Made by a program: the position numbers and the translations under genes. Shown here piece after piece: positions 28,426-37,160 of a stretch of 64,000 nucleotides of DNA. The number at the start of each line of letters is the position of its first letter. Position 1 is the stretch's first letter. The DNA is from Planomicrobium sp. CPCC 101079 (GTDB taxonomy: Bacteria > Bacillota > Bacilli > Bacillales_A > Planococcaceae), in the NCBI RefSeq assembly GCF_007859275.1, contig NZ_VOHC01000032.1, positions 1 to 64,000 on the forward strand, in the 5' to 3' direction. The notes under the pieces are model-generated. The model saw only the letters and a list, made by a program, of their open reading frames with translations. It was not told the DNA's origin and ran no database searches.

Positions 28426-29193
28426 TCAGATTTTGATTTTATGTTCGGTGTCTTCCGGTTTTGCCACTTGCATCGGCAGCCCGCCGATCATGCTGTAGTT
28501 TTCCGGACCATCCATTCTTTTCTCAAGTCTGCGCAGCAGCAACGTAATGGCGAAAGTCATGATGAAGTACAATACACAAGCGACAAAGAACGATTCAAAA
28601 TAGCGGAAGTTGTTTCCGGATACCGTTCTTGTTTGGAAGAACAATTCTGTAACACCAATCACGCTCAGTACAGCAGTGTCTTTAATATTGATGACAAACT
28701 GGTTGCCTGTAGCAGGCAAAATATTGCGGATTACTTGCGGCAGCACAACATGCATCATCGTCTGGAAGTGGTTCATGCCAATTGCTTGGGCTGATTCGAA
28801 TTGCCCTTTGTCCACGGAAACAATACCACCTCGGACGATTTCAGACATATAGGCCCCCGTATTGATGGAAACAATGAAAACAGCTGCAAGGAATACATCC
28901 ATGTCGATGCCGAAAGCCAGAGCTGAACCATAGAAAATGACCATCGCTTGTACCATCATCGGTGTACCGCGGAAAAATTCGATATAAGCGGAAAGAACAA
29001 AATTAATGATTTTTAACAAGAGTTTTTTGAAGCCTCGTTCTGGCATCGGAATCGTATGGACGATTCCGATCACCAACCCGATGACAGCACCGATTATGGT
29101 ACCAATTATCGATATTAAAAGCGTCATGCCCGCTCCACGCAGAAACATCGGCCAGTTGTTTGTCAGTATATTAACAATCCATTCGTAACTCAT
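28426..29193 (-). CDS. Amino-acid ABC transporter permease (lysine uptake)
   Basis: 255 residues, HisMQ/GlnP type: about five helices and the EAA loop in YMSEIVRGGIVSVDKGQFESAQAIG, then the conserved PQVIRNILPATGNQFV. It forms the channel, probably as a homodimer since only one permease gene is present. It lies between the binding-protein gene, from which a hairpin separates it, and the ATPase gene. Confidence 0.93.
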   Translation of the reverse strand: MSYEWIVNILTNNWPMFLRGAGMTLLISIIGTIIGAVIGLVIGIVHTIPMPERGFKKLLLKIINFVLSAYIEFFRGTPMMVQAMVIFYGSALAFGIDMDVFLAAVFIVSINTGAYMSEIVRGGIVSVDKGQFESAQAIGMNHFQTMMHVVLPQVIRNILPATGNQFVINIKDTAVLSVIGVTELFFQTRTVSGNNFRYFESFFVACVLYFIMTFAITLLLRRLEKRMDGPENYSMIGGLPMQVAKPEDTEHKIKI

Positions 29194-29257
29194 GGTTTTC
29201 CTCCTAAATAAAACTTCACTCGGCAGGGCTTTTTTATCCTTGAAAATCGTTAAAGCG

Positions 29258-29294
29258 AAAAATACAAAACCGACTGCACCTAGATGCAGTCGGC
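29258..29294 (-). terminator. Intercistronic hairpin after the binding-protein gene
   Basis: On the minus strand CCGACTGCA and TGCAGTCGG form a perfect 9-bp stem followed by TTTTGTATTTTT. It lies between the binding-protein and permease genes and probably limits transcription of the membrane components. Confidence 0.8.
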
Positions 29295-29306
29295 ACCACT
29301 ACTGCC

Positions 29307-30149
29307 TTATTGTGCAGCTGGTTGATTTTGAATAGCAGTATCCATGATTTCTTGGCGCTCTTGTTCAGGAATCGCCTTTAGGCTTTCATTGATCTGTTCG
29401 GTCAAGTCGCTGCCTTTTTCAAGGCCAACTGCAATCGCTGTGTCTTCTTCCGAAGTTTCAAAGCCATCTGTGAATTCAACCATAGCGAAGTTTTCATTGG
29501 CTGCTGAAGCACTAACCGCTTCCGGACGCTCAGATACATAACCATCAATCATTCCGGATTCAAGCGCCACTCTCATTGCAGGGAAACTTTCCATAGCTGT
29601 TTCTTTAGATACCCCTTCAATTTGGTCAATAACTGAATAGTGGAAAGTGTTGAGCTGAGCTGTGATTTTTGCACCGCTAAAGTCTGCAAGCGTCGTAGCG
29701 CCTTCATATTTACCGCCTTTTTTAACAACCATGACTAGCTCAGAAGTATAATAATGATCGGAGAAATCGATTGTTTCTTTTCGTTCTGCCGTCGGAGACA
29801 TTCCTGCAATAATCGCATCGATTTTACCAGAAGTCAGCGCTGGCACAAGACCATCCCATTCTGTTTTAACAATAACCAATTCCTTGCCCAAATCTTCTGC
29901 AATACGTTTCGCGATTTCCACATCGTAGCCGCCGGCATACTCGGCATTGCCATCGATTTTAACCGCGCCATTGGAATCATCTCCTTGTGTCCAGTTAAAC
30001 GGCGCGTATGCAGCTTCGAGGCCTACTTTGAATGTATTGTCTTCTTCTCCACCTGAAGAACCAGTTTTAGAACCGCCTGAACCGCATCCAGCCAACACCA
30101 ACATAGCCGCTAAAAATACGATTGAGAATAATGATAGTTTTTTCTTCAT
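29307..30149 (-). CDS. Amino-acid ABC transporter substrate-binding lipoprotein (lysine)
   Basis: About 280 residues of the SBP_bac_3 family. The signal peptide ends LVLAGC, so the protein should be lipidated outside the membrane. Family stretches seen: KVGLEAAYAPFNW, GYDVEIAKRIAEDL, ALTSGKIDAIIAGMSPTAERKETIDFSDHYY. ATG 30149 follows AAAGGGGGA; the longer frame from 30197 would put 16 polar residues before the signal peptide and is rejected. The gene lies directly behind a lysine riboswitch, which is the basis for naming lysine. Confidence 0.92.
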   Translation of the reverse strand: MKKKLSLFSIVFLAAMLVLAGCGSGGSKTGSSGGEEDNTFKVGLEAAYAPFNWTQGDDSNGAVKIDGNAEYAGGYDVEIAKRIAEDLGKELVIVKTEWDGLVPALTSGKIDAIIAGMSPTAERKETIDFSDHYYTSELVMVVKKGGKYEGATTLADFSGAKITAQLNTFHYSVIDQIEGVSKETAMESFPAMRVALESGMIDGYVSERPEAVSASAANENFAMVEFTDGFETSEEDTAIAVGLEKGSDLTEQINESLKAIPEQERQEIMDTAIQNQPAAQ

Positions 30150-30187
30150 TTTCTTTTCCCCCTTTGATTTCCTTGTATATCTAAACA

Positions 30188-30466
30188 AAAAAGGCAACTT
30201 GCATAAAAAACGGCCTGAGATGAACTCAAGCCGAACTATGTATAGTTGCCTTAATCCTCTTCTGGTCCCATTTGAGATAGCACACCTTGAAAACCTGGGA
30301 GGCCTTCAAGATAGTCCTGCAGCTCTTAACTGCAGACCCAGCAAATAATATGGAGAAATATTAAAAACTTCGGCGATAGATCCTTCTCCTAAGCATCATA
30401 GCTTCTCAAACTCCACTTAGGACTGTTAAATACCGCGCCTCTACCTCACTCGAAAACAGTGAGGTT
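30188..30466 (-). promoter_or_regulatory. Lysine riboswitch (L box) with nested terminators
   Basis: The minus strand reads GTGAGGTAGAGGCGCGG, then AGGAGAAGGATC, CGCCGAAG, GCTGGGTCTGCAG, GACTATCTTGAAGGC and AAGAGGATTAAGG, the conserved order of L-box junction elements. A terminator CGGCTTGAG-TTCAT-CTCAGGCCG-TTTTTT (30205-30233) follows and is itself enclosed by a second pair, AAGGCAACT / AGTTGCC, ending in TTTTTT. Lysine binding should terminate transcription before the transporter genes. Confidence 0.93.
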
Positions 30467-30557
30467 AAATATTATTCAATTCTGTCTTTTAGTTTACATG
30501 AAGCAATTTAGCGCTGTCAACAACGTAAATATCCATTTGCTACAAATGGGCAAATAA

Positions 30558-30594
30558 CGAAAAGAAGCCAGCTCTATCACTGAGCTGGCTTCTG
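30558..30594 (-). terminator. Rho-independent terminator
   Basis: On the minus strand AGAAGCCAGCTC-AGTGATA-GAGCTGGCTTCT-TTTCG, 16 bp after the lipoprotein gene stop. Confidence 0.85.
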
Positions 30595-30609
30595 GTGATT
30601 CATTTTCGC

Positions 30610-31290
30610 TTAGAATTTTATATCGATTTTTTTCGCATCTTCCAGTTTTTTCTCTTCCTTATCAAAAACATCGCTTGTTGTAACGGTTAAAGCATTGATT
30701 TCGGAGTTTTCAATGATAAACCCGACATTGCCGCTTTTGGTTTCTCCCGGCGCAATTTCCCCGCTCAACTCTTCCAAGTAAATATCATCTTCCCATGTTT
30801 TCGTTTCTTCTGCGCTTGTTTCAACCAATGCTACAGGAGCAAAGTGAAGCGGTGCATCCGATGTGTTTTCAATTCCCACAAAGAATTTCACCATATCAAA
30901 TTCAGCATCATGTGTATACGAATGGTAAAAATCGATCAAGCTGTAGTCCGGTTGAAAATGAAATACTTTTGCTTCTCTTATTGTCAGGTTGATTTTGCCG
31001 ACGCTCGAAGTTTGGGCTGCCATATTGGCATTTGTCAATTTGATTTCGCCTTTACTGTCACGCATCGTCTGCCCAACTTCCTGAAGCAGGCGATCATCCA
31101 CCACTTGAGGATTTTGTACATACTCATCGTAATAAGAAGGAGCTTCCGTAGTTTCAGAAACGTCAGCAGTGCCGGCAGCTGTTTCCTGTTCGGCTTGGTT
31201 TTCGGCTGCAGAAGCTGCCGGTTCGGCCTGTCCGGAACAACCGGCTAACAACAAGGCTGCCGCTAAATAGAAATAAATCGCTTTTTTCAT
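30610..31290 (-). CDS. Secreted lipoprotein with a telokin-like (DUF4352/DUF5067-type) domain
   Basis: About 226 residues. The signal peptide ends LLLAGC, then a low-complexity acidic linker rich in Ala, Glu and Thr, then a beta-sandwich-like domain (about 85-225) with KVFHFQPDYSLIDFYH, FVGIENTSDAPLHFAPVA and ETKSGNVGFI, the pattern of Gram-positive DUF4352/DUF5067 lipoproteins. Role unknown. Of two tandem ATGs, the second (31290) has 7-nt spacing from GGAGG. Its leader overlaps the terminator of the alkaline phosphatase gene upstream. Confidence 0.75.
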   Translation of the reverse strand: MKKAIYFYLAAALLLAGCSGQAEPAASAAENQAEQETAAGTADVSETTEAPSYYDEYVQNPQVVDDRLLQEVGQTMRDSKGEIKLTNANMAAQTSSVGKINLTIREAKVFHFQPDYSLIDFYHSYTHDAEFDMVKFFVGIENTSDAPLHFAPVALVETSAEETKTWEDDIYLEELSGEIAPGETKSGNVGFIIENSEINALTVTTSDVFDKEEKKLEDAKKIDIKF

Positions 31291-31307
31291 CATTGGACCT
31301 CCGTCAT

Positions 31308-31351
31308 TCAAAAAGCTCCCAGTGGGATAAGCCAGCAAAGGGAGCTTTTTT
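31308..31351 (-). terminator. Terminator of the alkaline phosphatase gene
   Basis: AAAAAGCTCCC (31309-31319) pairs with GGGAGCTTTTTT (31339-31350) around a 19-nt loop. It begins 10 bp after the phosphatase stop. Confidence 0.8.
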
Positions 31352-31360
31352 GAATGTTAA

Positions 31361-32740
31361 TTAGTTATCGTTGATTTCCACTTTCGCTTTCAGCAACTCG
31401 AAAATGATTTTCGCGTGGTCTGTATTATCAAGCTGTCCTGCAAACTTGCTGCTAGAAGGACCGTAAGCATAAACCGGTACATCTTCTCCCGTATGTCCGC
31501 CAGTTGTCCAGCCCGTGTGCGACCGTTCATTGAAAATGGCTTCAATGGCATTGTCAATATCGGTCAAATCCCCTTCTTCCGCAGCTTTTTTCACAGCATC
31601 AATTTCTTGTGCAGTCAGTTCCAAATCAATATATTCAGAGAGCGTCTCTTCAACATCAGCACCGTCTACAATCTGCTGGGCCATGAAATCAGGAGTACGT
31701 TTTGCCGCTTTGATCGGCTCGCCGAACCAGTTGTAAATGCCGTCGGATCCGATTGAGAAGCCTCCAGTAGAGTGGTCGGCTGTTGCAACGACAAGTGTAT
31801 TCTTATCTTTCTTTGCAAATTCAATGGCAGCTTCATAGGCTTTTTCAAAGTCTTCCATTTCACTCATCGCGCCAACGATATCGTTGTCATGTCCAGCCCA
31901 GTCAACTTGGCTGCCTTCCACCATCAAGAAAAAACCATCTTTGTCTTGCTTCAGGCGATTGATTGCCGATGTCGTCATTTCCTCCAATGAAGGCGTATCA
32001 CTGTCACGGTCGATCATTTTCGGCATTCCGCCAGGAGCAAACAACCCAAGAACTTGTTTATCCGTATTCTCCAACAATTCCTCACGGGAAGTTACATAGC
32101 TGTATCCATCTTCTTCAAAATCTTTCGTAAGGTCACGGTCTTGGCGGACAAATAAATCCGTTCCTCCGCCCAGAAGAACATCCACCTTGTGTTTTCCATC
32201 AATAGTTTCGTCAAAATAATCATCCGCAATTGCATTCATGTTTTTACGGGCAATGTCATGTGCACCGAATGAAGCTGGGGTTGCATGGGTAATTTCAGAA
32301 GTGGCAACAAGCCCTGTTGCTTTTCCTTTTTCTTTGGCAGCCTCAAGCACTGTCTTCACTTCAGTTTCGTCGTTATCTACCGCAATTGCATTGTTGTATG
32401 TTTTGATCCCCGCTGACATTGCTGTTGCGGCTGATGCTGAATCCGTCACATTTTGTTCAGGATCTTCCGGATAAGTCGTTTGCTGGCCTACCAAGTATTT
32501 ATCGAACTCTGTACCTTCCACAAATTTGGTAGTTGAATCATTTTTCAAGTAACGGTATGCAGAGGTATAGGAAACCCCCATACCGTCGCCAATCAAGAAA
32601 ATGACATTTTTCACTTTACCGTTATCGTCGTTCTTTCCTTTAGCGTCAACATTCGGCACTGCAGCTGAAAACCCTGCAATTGCTACAGCTGATGCAATTG
32701 CAAAGGGGAATATCTTCTTCTTTAAAATATTGTTAATCAT
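31361..32740 (-). CDS. Secreted alkaline phosphatase
   Basis: About 459 residues with a cleavable signal peptide (about 1-33). It releases phosphate from monoesters outside the cell. Zn/Mg and catalytic motifs are complete: FLIGDGMGVSY, nucleophile in TDSASAATAM (Ser101), THATPASFGAH, SQVDWAGHDND, TADHSTGG and HTGWTTGGHTGEDVP. It resembles B. subtilis PhoA/PhoB. ATG 32740 follows AGAGGAGGA; the longer frame from 32767 is not needed. No clear PhoP box (TTAACA repeats) was found upstream, so phosphate control is likely from family knowledge but not shown. Confidence 0.93.
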   Translation of the reverse strand: MINNILKKKIFPFAIASAVAIAGFSAAVPNVDAKGKNDDNGKVKNVIFLIGDGMGVSYTSAYRYLKNDSTTKFVEGTEFDKYLVGQQTTYPEDPEQNVTDSASAATAMSAGIKTYNNAIAVDNDETEVKTVLEAAKEKGKATGLVATSEITHATPASFGAHDIARKNMNAIADDYFDETIDGKHKVDVLLGGGTDLFVRQDRDLTKDFEEDGYSYVTSREELLENTDKQVLGLFAPGGMPKMIDRDSDTPSLEEMTTSAINRLKQDKDGFFLMVEGSQVDWAGHDNDIVGAMSEMEDFEKAYEAAIEFAKKDKNTLVVATADHSTGGFSIGSDGIYNWFGEPIKAAKRTPDFMAQQIVDGADVEETLSEYIDLELTAQEIDAVKKAAEEGDLTDIDNAIEAIFNERSHTGWTTGGHTGEDVPVYAYGPSSSKFAGQLDNTDHAKIIFELLKAKVEINDN

Positions 32741-32864
32741 TTTCTTCCTCCTCTTAGTTGCTTTCATTGATTAGTATAGGTCCGAATTGTTGAGTAAAAA
32801 TTAAGGGATGTTTTCATTTTAGTAAAATAACAAAAATTTATTGAAATATACTTTACAAAACAAA

Positions 32865-32894
32865 ATAAAAAATCTTCGATGCCTCGAAGATTCC
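32865..32894 (-). terminator. Rho-independent terminator
   Basis: On the minus strand AATCTTCGA-GGCA-TCGAAGATT-TTTTATTTT, downstream of the membrane protein gene. Confidence 0.85.
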
Positions 32895-32920
32895 TTAACT
32901 CATTATTCTTGGATGATTTT

Positions 32921-33811
32921 CTATTGTATGAAACGGTCTTCATGGTAATGTGCAGTCAAGGAACGGCGTTTATGTTTTGCCATTAAAGTCATGGTCATCC
33001 CCGCTACAAGGGCAGCAGCGATAAGGTTTAGCCAAAGCACCCAATTGCCGAAAGCCTCAGCAAAGTTTGCCTGCCACTCTAAATTCAAACCTGCTTCGTA
33101 CAAGTAATCAGAAATAAATGCAATGCCCACCAAAAGAATAGCCGCCGCCATGAACCGTACATCCCGAGCTTTTTCATTTGCCGTTGAAAGATTCGCCACC
33201 TGGCCGCGGACATCCATCCCCAATGCCGGTTCGATTTTGCCATGTAAAAGTGGAACCAAAATTAAAACAGGAAGCAAGCCAAACAGCAGGCCTGAGACAA
33301 GAATGGCACTAATAAAAGAAGCAATTTCCGCAAGGATCAAGAGTCCTGCTAAACCCGGTACTGTCTGCAACTCTCCCGCTCCTAACATCACTTGCTGAAC
33401 GTCGGCAGCACTGCCGATTCCATGATGAATAATTGCTCCAGCTAAAGCCGCAACTGCAATTTGCTTTCTGTTTTTCGGATCTTTCACCAAACTCCCTGCC
33501 ACAAACAAGCCAAGCGAAAGAGCAATAAATTGTTCGAGTTCCCCAAACCCGCCAAATTGCCCAGCTAGAATTCCGCCGAATAGCAAGGCGCCTGTCGCAG
33601 CCCCTACCGCTGTATAAAGAGGGTTGAACAACATGCACAAAGCTATCGGAACAAACGCAAAATATTTTGCCGATAGAACAAGAGGGCCTAAACTCAGCGC
33701 CGGCAGCAACTCTTCAGCCAAACTAGAAAGCCCGTATAAAGACATGGATAAAGTAAACACCATCAACTTTTGCGACTGAGTCAACTCATTGCGTTTCTGG
33801 ATTCTTTCCAT
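32921..33811 (-). CDS. Multi-pass membrane protein of unknown function
   Basis: 296 residues with about seven hydrophobic helices, a short basic N-terminus and a basic, His-containing tail. Stretches such as LGPLVLSAKYFAFVPIALCMLFNPLYTAVGAATGALLFGGIL recall the substrate-binding S components of ECF vitamin transporters, but the protein is longer than those and no ECF partner genes are near. No family is assigned. Single gene between two terminators. Confidence 0.7.
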   Translation of the reverse strand: MERIQKRNELTQSQKLMVFTLSMSLYGLSSLAEELLPALSLGPLVLSAKYFAFVPIALCMLFNPLYTAVGAATGALLFGGILAGQFGGFGELEQFIALSLGLFVAGSLVKDPKNRKQIAVAALAGAIIHHGIGSAADVQQVMLGAGELQTVPGLAGLLILAEIASFISAILVSGLLFGLLPVLILVPLLHGKIEPALGMDVRGQVANLSTANEKARDVRFMAAAILLVGIAFISDYLYEAGLNLEWQANFAEAFGNWVLWLNLIAAALVAGMTMTLMAKHKRRSLTAHYHEDRFIQ

Positions 33812-33896
33812 TTTCCATACCTCCTATAGTTGATTACCTCCAAAATAGAACGAAACTTTTAAGGGCGTATAGGATTTATGTAAAAATGCTGTAAAT

Positions 33897-33931
33897 AGCA
33901 AAAACCCACAGAGAGTTTTCCTCTGCAGGTT
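33897..33931 (-). terminator. Terminator of the diguanylate cyclase gene
   Basis: On the minus strand ACCTGCAGAG-GAAAACT-CTCTGTGGGT-TTTTGC; it touches the stop codon of the gene. Confidence 0.75.
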
Positions 33932-35545
33932 TCAAGCTTTTCCAATGGCATAAAGCAGATTTTTGAACAGTTCAACTCGGTTTCTTCCGTTTTCCTTTGC
34001 CGCATAGAGCGCTTGGTCTGCCTCTCCCATAACAGCTTGTATAGAATGGCTGAAATCTCCCGCTTCAATTTGCACTTCGGATACTCCAAAACTTAATGTC
34101 AGGTCAATCCGCTTTCCATCTATGAGCAAATAGCTTTCTGAAATTTGTTTCCGGAAAGCTTCTGCCACTTTTTGCGCCGCTTCCATAGAAGTATTAGGCA
34201 AACAGATCACAAATTCCTCGCCCCCGTACCGTCCAAGGATATCCATTTCTCTTACGCTTTCCTTTGCCGATTGGGCGATATACGTTAACACAGTATCTCC
34301 TGTCGCGTGTCCATACGTATCATTGACGCGTTTGAAATGATCAATATCAAACATGATAACAGAGGCAAGGCCACCCTTGAGAGACAAGCGTTCGAACACT
34401 TCTTCCGCTTTTTCCAGAAAGTAAGTCCGGTTGAACACTTGAGTGAGTCCATCGATGCTGGCCAGTTGCTTCAGCGCCCTCTCCATTTCAACTCTTTCTG
34501 TTACATTAACAAAGCTAACAATTTTACCGACAAGAATATCTTTTTTGTTTCGGACTGGCGAAAATCGGATTTGAAAATGCAGCAATTCTCCATCTACATA
34601 TAATTCATAATCGCATTTCTGTTCTCGCGAAATAATCTTATGAAGCAACCGGTTGTCGGAAAGCACTTCCTCAACCGGTTTTCCGATTGCCTGCTTCCGC
34701 AGTACAGGCAGAACCTTTAAAATTGACCGGTTGTAATCCACAACGACGTTATTCCGATTTAACACGATGGCTCCTTCTTCCATACTTTCAAAAACGGTAT
34801 CCCGGGCAATCGGCGCCACATTGAACATTTGAAAAGGCAAAAGAGCAATTCCATGCAAAATAAAAGAAACACTCATAAAAACTGGCCCTAAATCAATTCC
34901 ATAAGGGCTTACGCCAGCTACATAAAAAAAACTTGCGACGACAGGAACAAGCAATCCTGCTATCATCAGTAAAACCTGCATCCGGAACTTAAAAGAATGG
35001 TTTCTTAACTGCTTGAGCAAGATTCCCAAACTTACAGCGACACATCCATAAAGAAAAAGAGAGTGCACATAGAACCAGGGGCCAGCCTCAAGATCGGCGA
35101 TTGCAAAAGGGCTGTCCACTCTTAAACCCACCGATGAGTAATAGAGATGATGAAAATCATTTGTGGTTTGGACTAAAACTGTCATTGCTGCGATAGCCAA
35201 TAGACCGTTCCTGAACCCTCGCCCCATCTTTTGTCCTACATAGTCAAAGCACATCAACAAAATAAACAGCGGCAAAAAAGGAAGCGCAATATACTCGATT
35301 TTAAGCCAAAATTTGATGCCATCCAACGTCGCGCTGGCCAGTTCAAAAGCATAGGCGAGGGTGAATATAGAAGACATGGCTGTCGCTAGAACGAAATATT
35401 TTCCTCCCGGCGTATTTTTCAATCTTAAAAATGCATAGATCGATAAAAAAAGGCTAATTCCTCCACCCAGTGCCACTATTAAAATATACTTTAACAATTC
35501 ATGCGCTATTGCCATTTCCCCACCACTAATCCCTATAATATTCAC
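33932..35545 (-). CDS. Membrane diguanylate cyclase (7TM sensor-PAS-GGDEF)
   Basis: Up to 537 residues. N-terminal seven-helix domain of the HisKA_7TM type (about 15-235), a PAS domain (about 250-350, FESMEEGAIVLNRNNVVVDYN), and a GGDEF domain (about 360-525) with DIDHFKRVNDTYGHATGD and the active-site GGEEF (441-445). The inhibitory I-site RxxD (R432-D435) is intact five residues before, so product feedback is likely. Makes c-di-GMP from GTP. The start is GTG 35545 or ATG 35515; neither has an ideal ribosome site. Single gene. It could feed the c-di-GMP riboswitch at 20.9 kb. Confidence 0.92.
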   Translation of the reverse strand: MNIIGISGGEMAIAHELLKYILIVALGGGISLFLSIYAFLRLKNTPGGKYFVLATAMSSIFTLAYAFELASATLDGIKFWLKIEYIALPFLPLFILLMCFDYVGQKMGRGFRNGLLAIAAMTVLVQTTNDFHHLYYSSVGLRVDSPFAIADLEAGPWFYVHSLFLYGCVAVSLGILLKQLRNHSFKFRMQVLLMIAGLLVPVVASFFYVAGVSPYGIDLGPVFMSVSFILHGIALLPFQMFNVAPIARDTVFESMEEGAIVLNRNNVVVDYNRSILKVLPVLRKQAIGKPVEEVLSDNRLLHKIISREQKCDYELYVDGELLHFQIRFSPVRNKKDILVGKIVSFVNVTERVEMERALKQLASIDGLTQVFNRTYFLEKAEEVFERLSLKGGLASVIMFDIDHFKRVNDTYGHATGDTVLTYIAQSAKESVREMDILGRYGGEEFVICLPNTSMEAAQKVAEAFRKQISESYLLIDGKRIDLTLSFGVSEVQIEAGDFSHSIQAVMGEADQALYAAKENGRNRVELFKNLLYAIGKA

Positions 35546-35696
35546 CTATTATATAGCCGTTTGTATCTTTTTGACTAGAAGTTTTTTGAAAACACTATAA
35601 ATAATTAATAATAAAAGACAAATGATTATCTTTCCACTTTTTTTCTGCTTGATCTTTAATTGGATTTTAGTACTATAACCTCTTATCTCCAAAATT

Positions 35697-35732
35697 AAAA
35701 GGCCTTTTCTGCAAGAGAAAAGGCCTTTTAAA
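35697..35732 (-). terminator. Terminator of the efflux-pump gene
   Basis: AAAAGGCCTTTTCT-GCAAG-AGAAAAGGCCTTTT, a perfect 14-bp stem flanked by A/T runs, directly after the MFS gene stop. Confidence 0.88.
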
Positions 35733-35740
35733 ATTTAGTT

Positions 35741-36946
35741 TTATACGGATTCGGCCTTCACTGCTTTTTTAGCAAGAAAATGATAAGCCACCAAAGCGAT
35801 CAAACTCATTGAAAAAATGGTCAGCCCCATTGGCACTGCAGTTTCCTCTCCGGCAATTCCGACAAGCGGCGCCGTTAAAGCCCCGAGAACAAAAGGGACA
35901 AGACCCAGCAAGGCAGAAGCACTGCCCGCTGCATAACTTTGCGTCTCCATGGCTAATGCGAAAGAAGATGGTGCCACAACGCCGACTGAGGTAACGAAAA
36001 AGAAAATCGGCACTGCAACTGCCCATAATGGCCCGCCGGTTCCGACGACTGCCAACAAAACTGCGCCAGACGCAGTCGCTACATATAAAGCCAGTTCCAA
36101 AAAGCGTTTTTCAGAATAAATATAGGAGAAGCGCCCGACAGCATAACTGCCAAAAATCAGCCCGATGCCATTCATTCCAAAAAGCAAACTAAACACCTGG
36201 GGAGAAACACCGTAAATGTTCTGGTAGATGAATGGCGTTCCCGCCACATAAGCGAAGACTCCACCGATTAAAAATCCTTGAGCGAGTGCATACCCAGTGA
36301 ATTGCCGATTTTTAATAATGGACGCGAAGTTGCCAAATGTCGATTTCAGGTTTCCTGGCGTACGTTTTTCAAGTGGAAGGCTTTCCTTCATCCGAAAAGC
36401 GGTGATGATCAACAGGACAAAGCCGACAAACGCCAAAGCAAGAAAAATACCTTTCCAATCGACAAAAAGCAAAACGCCGCTTCCAACAGAAGGTGCCAAT
36501 AACGGCACCACATTGCTAATAACCATAAGCAACGCCAAAACGCGGGTCAGTTCCGCACCGCTAGTCAAATCACGCACTATTGCCCGGGAAATAACCAATC
36601 CTGCTGCAGCAGCAAACCCCTGCGCAAAGCGCATCGCAATCAAAACACCGATATTGGGAGCGAACATACAAGCAAGGGATGCTGCAACATAAATAATCAA
36701 TGAAACAATCAATGGCCGTCGGCGGCCGTGCATATCGCTTAATGCACCAGCCACTAGCTGGCCGACTCCTAAGCCCATTAAACAGGCTGTCAAACTCAAT
36801 TGTACGGAAGAAGCCGTTGTGGCATAAACTTCGGCAAGAATCGGAAATGCCGGCAAGTACATATCAATTGTAAAAGGGATAAGCGAAGTAAGCGCACCAA
36901 GCAAAAGCACAAATCGCGCTCTTTTAAATCCTGTCATATTTTCCAT
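35741..36946 (-). CDS. MFS multidrug efflux transporter, Bcr/CflA family
   Basis: 401 residues with twelve helices. The DHA1 signatures are seen: LIPFTIDMYLPAFP in helix 1, GALSDMHGRRRPLI between helices 2 and 3, and ISRAIVRDL in helix 5. Bcr/CflA proteins export drugs such as bicyclomycin or chloramphenicol, and sulfonamides, using the proton gradient. Single gene with its own terminator. The true substrate is unknown. Confidence 0.9.
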   Translation of the reverse strand: MENMTGFKRARFVLLLGALTSLIPFTIDMYLPAFPILAEVYATTASSVQLSLTACLMGLGVGQLVAGALSDMHGRRRPLIVSLIIYVAASLACMFAPNIGVLIAMRFAQGFAAAAGLVISRAIVRDLTSGAELTRVLALLMVISNVVPLLAPSVGSGVLLFVDWKGIFLALAFVGFVLLIITAFRMKESLPLEKRTPGNLKSTFGNFASIIKNRQFTGYALAQGFLIGGVFAYVAGTPFIYQNIYGVSPQVFSLLFGMNGIGLIFGSYAVGRFSYIYSEKRFLELALYVATASGAVLLAVVGTGGPLWAVAVPIFFFVTSVGVVAPSSFALAMETQSYAAGSASALLGLVPFVLGALTAPLVGIAGEETAVPMGLTIFSMSLIALVAYHFLAKKAVKAESV

Positions 36947-37100
36947 CTGTCAAAACCTTTCTTTAATGTATATTAAATTTTAGCTACAGATTTTACTGCA
37001 TTATTTCGAACAACTGTTTTCTAGGTTAACACATTTTTTTTATAGTTTGGCTTATTCTGCCTCATCATCTATGGATTCACTATTACGGCATCCTTAATAC

Positions 37101-37136
37101 ACAAAAAAGACCTTTACAAATCATAAGGTCTTTTCC
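37101..37136 (-). terminator. Rho-independent terminator
   Basis: AAAAGACCTT-TACAAATCAT-AAGGTCTTTT with T runs, 25 bp downstream of the iminopeptidase-type gene. Confidence 0.75.
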
Positions 37137-37160
37137 GCTTGAATCAGCCTTTTTATTTGG

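Noticed and set aside
31515-32474. Several plus-strand frames opposite the alkaline phosphatase gene
   Set aside because: They are antisense shadows; the minus-strand frame carries all catalytic motifs.
35612-35636. Fur-box-like sequence near ATGATTATC
   Set aside because: Only one half resembles the consensus, and the genes on this side (diguanylate cyclase) have no link to iron.
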